DNA from: Methanobacteriota archaeon
GTDB taxonomy: Archaea > Thermoplasmatota > Poseidoniia > Poseidoniales > Thalassarchaeaceae
Direction of reading: 5' to 3'
DNA: 7,120 nucleotides
Assembly (NCBI GenBank): GCA_002685415.1
Contig: NYXO01000081.1
Location: forward strand, 1-7,120
Position 1 is the stretch's first letter. The number at the start of each line of letters is the position of its first letter. The position numbers and the translations under genes were made by a program. Below, piece by piece: positions 6,806-7,120 of the stretch. The notes beneath the pieces were generated by a model that was not told the origin of the DNA, did not search any database, and worked only from the letters and a program-made list of their open reading frames with translations.

Positions 6806-7120
6806 TTAATTACTTGGAGTTAGTATTTTTTCATGGGGCATAACGATTTTTCTTTGAAAATTTGTTAATCTATCAAGTAACTCAGATGAAGGTCTATATG
6901 GATGTCGAAAAAATCCCCAAGATGGTCCATATCTGTAGACTACAATTCTTCTTTCACCCTTGTTAGTCCTTTTTGCAGATCCATGACATAGAGAGTCAAC
7001 GAAAAGCAGTGCATCACCAGCATTTAAAAACACTTCGACAGACCCCGTCATTTTTTCAGCTGAAGAAACTGTATTTTTTTTCATTTTATTTGTTTTGTAC
7101 TCTGGATGCTGAATATTTGA
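6806..7120 (-). CDS. Phytanoyl-CoA dioxygenase (PhyH)-family oxygenase, C-terminal part
   Basis: This is the C-terminal 104 residues of a PhyH-like Fe(II)/2-oxoglutarate-dependent oxygenase; the 5' part runs off the window. An ATG at 7084 is internal, since the frame stays open and the residues before it (SNIQHPEYK) match the region after the GSHK motif seen in many PhyH proteins. The visible core is GDALLFVDSLCHGS, where the histidine should be the distal iron ligand, followed by RRIVVYRYGPSW, which carries the arginine that normally binds 2-oxoglutarate. A tail with RPSSELLDRL follows. The first iron ligands (HxD) lie outside the window. Family members hydroxylate small molecules, lipids or amino acid derivatives. 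Its place 2 bases before a sulfatase suggests action on the same compound, for example hydroxylating an alkyl or sugar-linked part (inference). Confidence 0.88.
   Translation of the reverse strand, partial: SNIQHPEYKTNKMKKNTVSSAEKMTGSVEVFLNAGDALLFVDSLCHGSAKRTNKGERRIVVYRYGPSWGFFRHPYRPSSELLDRLTNFQRKIVMPHEKILTPSN

Noticed and set aside
7082..7084. ATG at 7084 as the start of a small 92-residue protein
   Set aside because: The frame is open to the window end and the preceding residues fit the PhyH family, so this is the tail of a larger gene.

Overview
The window is an AT-rich, densely packed piece of bacterial chromosome holding part of a locus for import and breakdown of a sulfated carbohydrate or similar sulfate ester. 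Low GC, lysine/asparagine-rich proteins, near-zero intergenic space, alternative start codons, CUT1-type sugar ABC permeases, sulfatases and a phytanoyl-CoA-dioxygenase-like (PhyH) protein together suggest a streamlined marine bacterium. An AT-rich alphaproteobacterium of the SAR11 / HIMB59 (AEGEAN-169) kind is my best guess. This is inference; no rRNA or taxonomic marker lies in the window.

Plus strand, positions 2-5305, looks like one operon. It holds a MalF/UgpA-type permease (5' end outside the window), a MalG/UgpE-type permease, an N-sulfoglucosamine-sulfohydrolase-like (SGSH-like) sulfatase with a CSPSR motif, a SUMF1/FGE-fold protein that lacks the catalytic cysteine pair, and a 608-residue protein that looks like an unassigned glycoside hydrolase. 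Genes are separated by 1-10 bases or overlap. Minus strand, 7120-5295, is a converging operon. It holds the C-terminal part of a PhyH-family Fe(II)/2-oxoglutarate oxygenase, then after 2 bases a second sulfatase of a different subfamily with a CMPAR motif. The two operons meet tail to tail with an 11-base overlap of their last genes. There is no gene-free stretch over 300 bases, and I see no tRNA, rRNA, CRISPR or mobile element.

Proposed logic (inference): the ABC system, whose binding protein and ATPase would lie outside the window, imports a small sulfated saccharide or glycoside. Neither sulfatase nor the hydrolase-like protein has a visible signal peptide, so desulfation and cleavage would be cytoplasmic. 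The PhyH protein may hydroxylate the substrate or an aglycone. The most notable points are the cysteine-less FGE-like protein beside sulfatases that need formylglycine, the unassigned hydrolase-like protein, and the loss in both sulfatases of the usual GKxH lysine.
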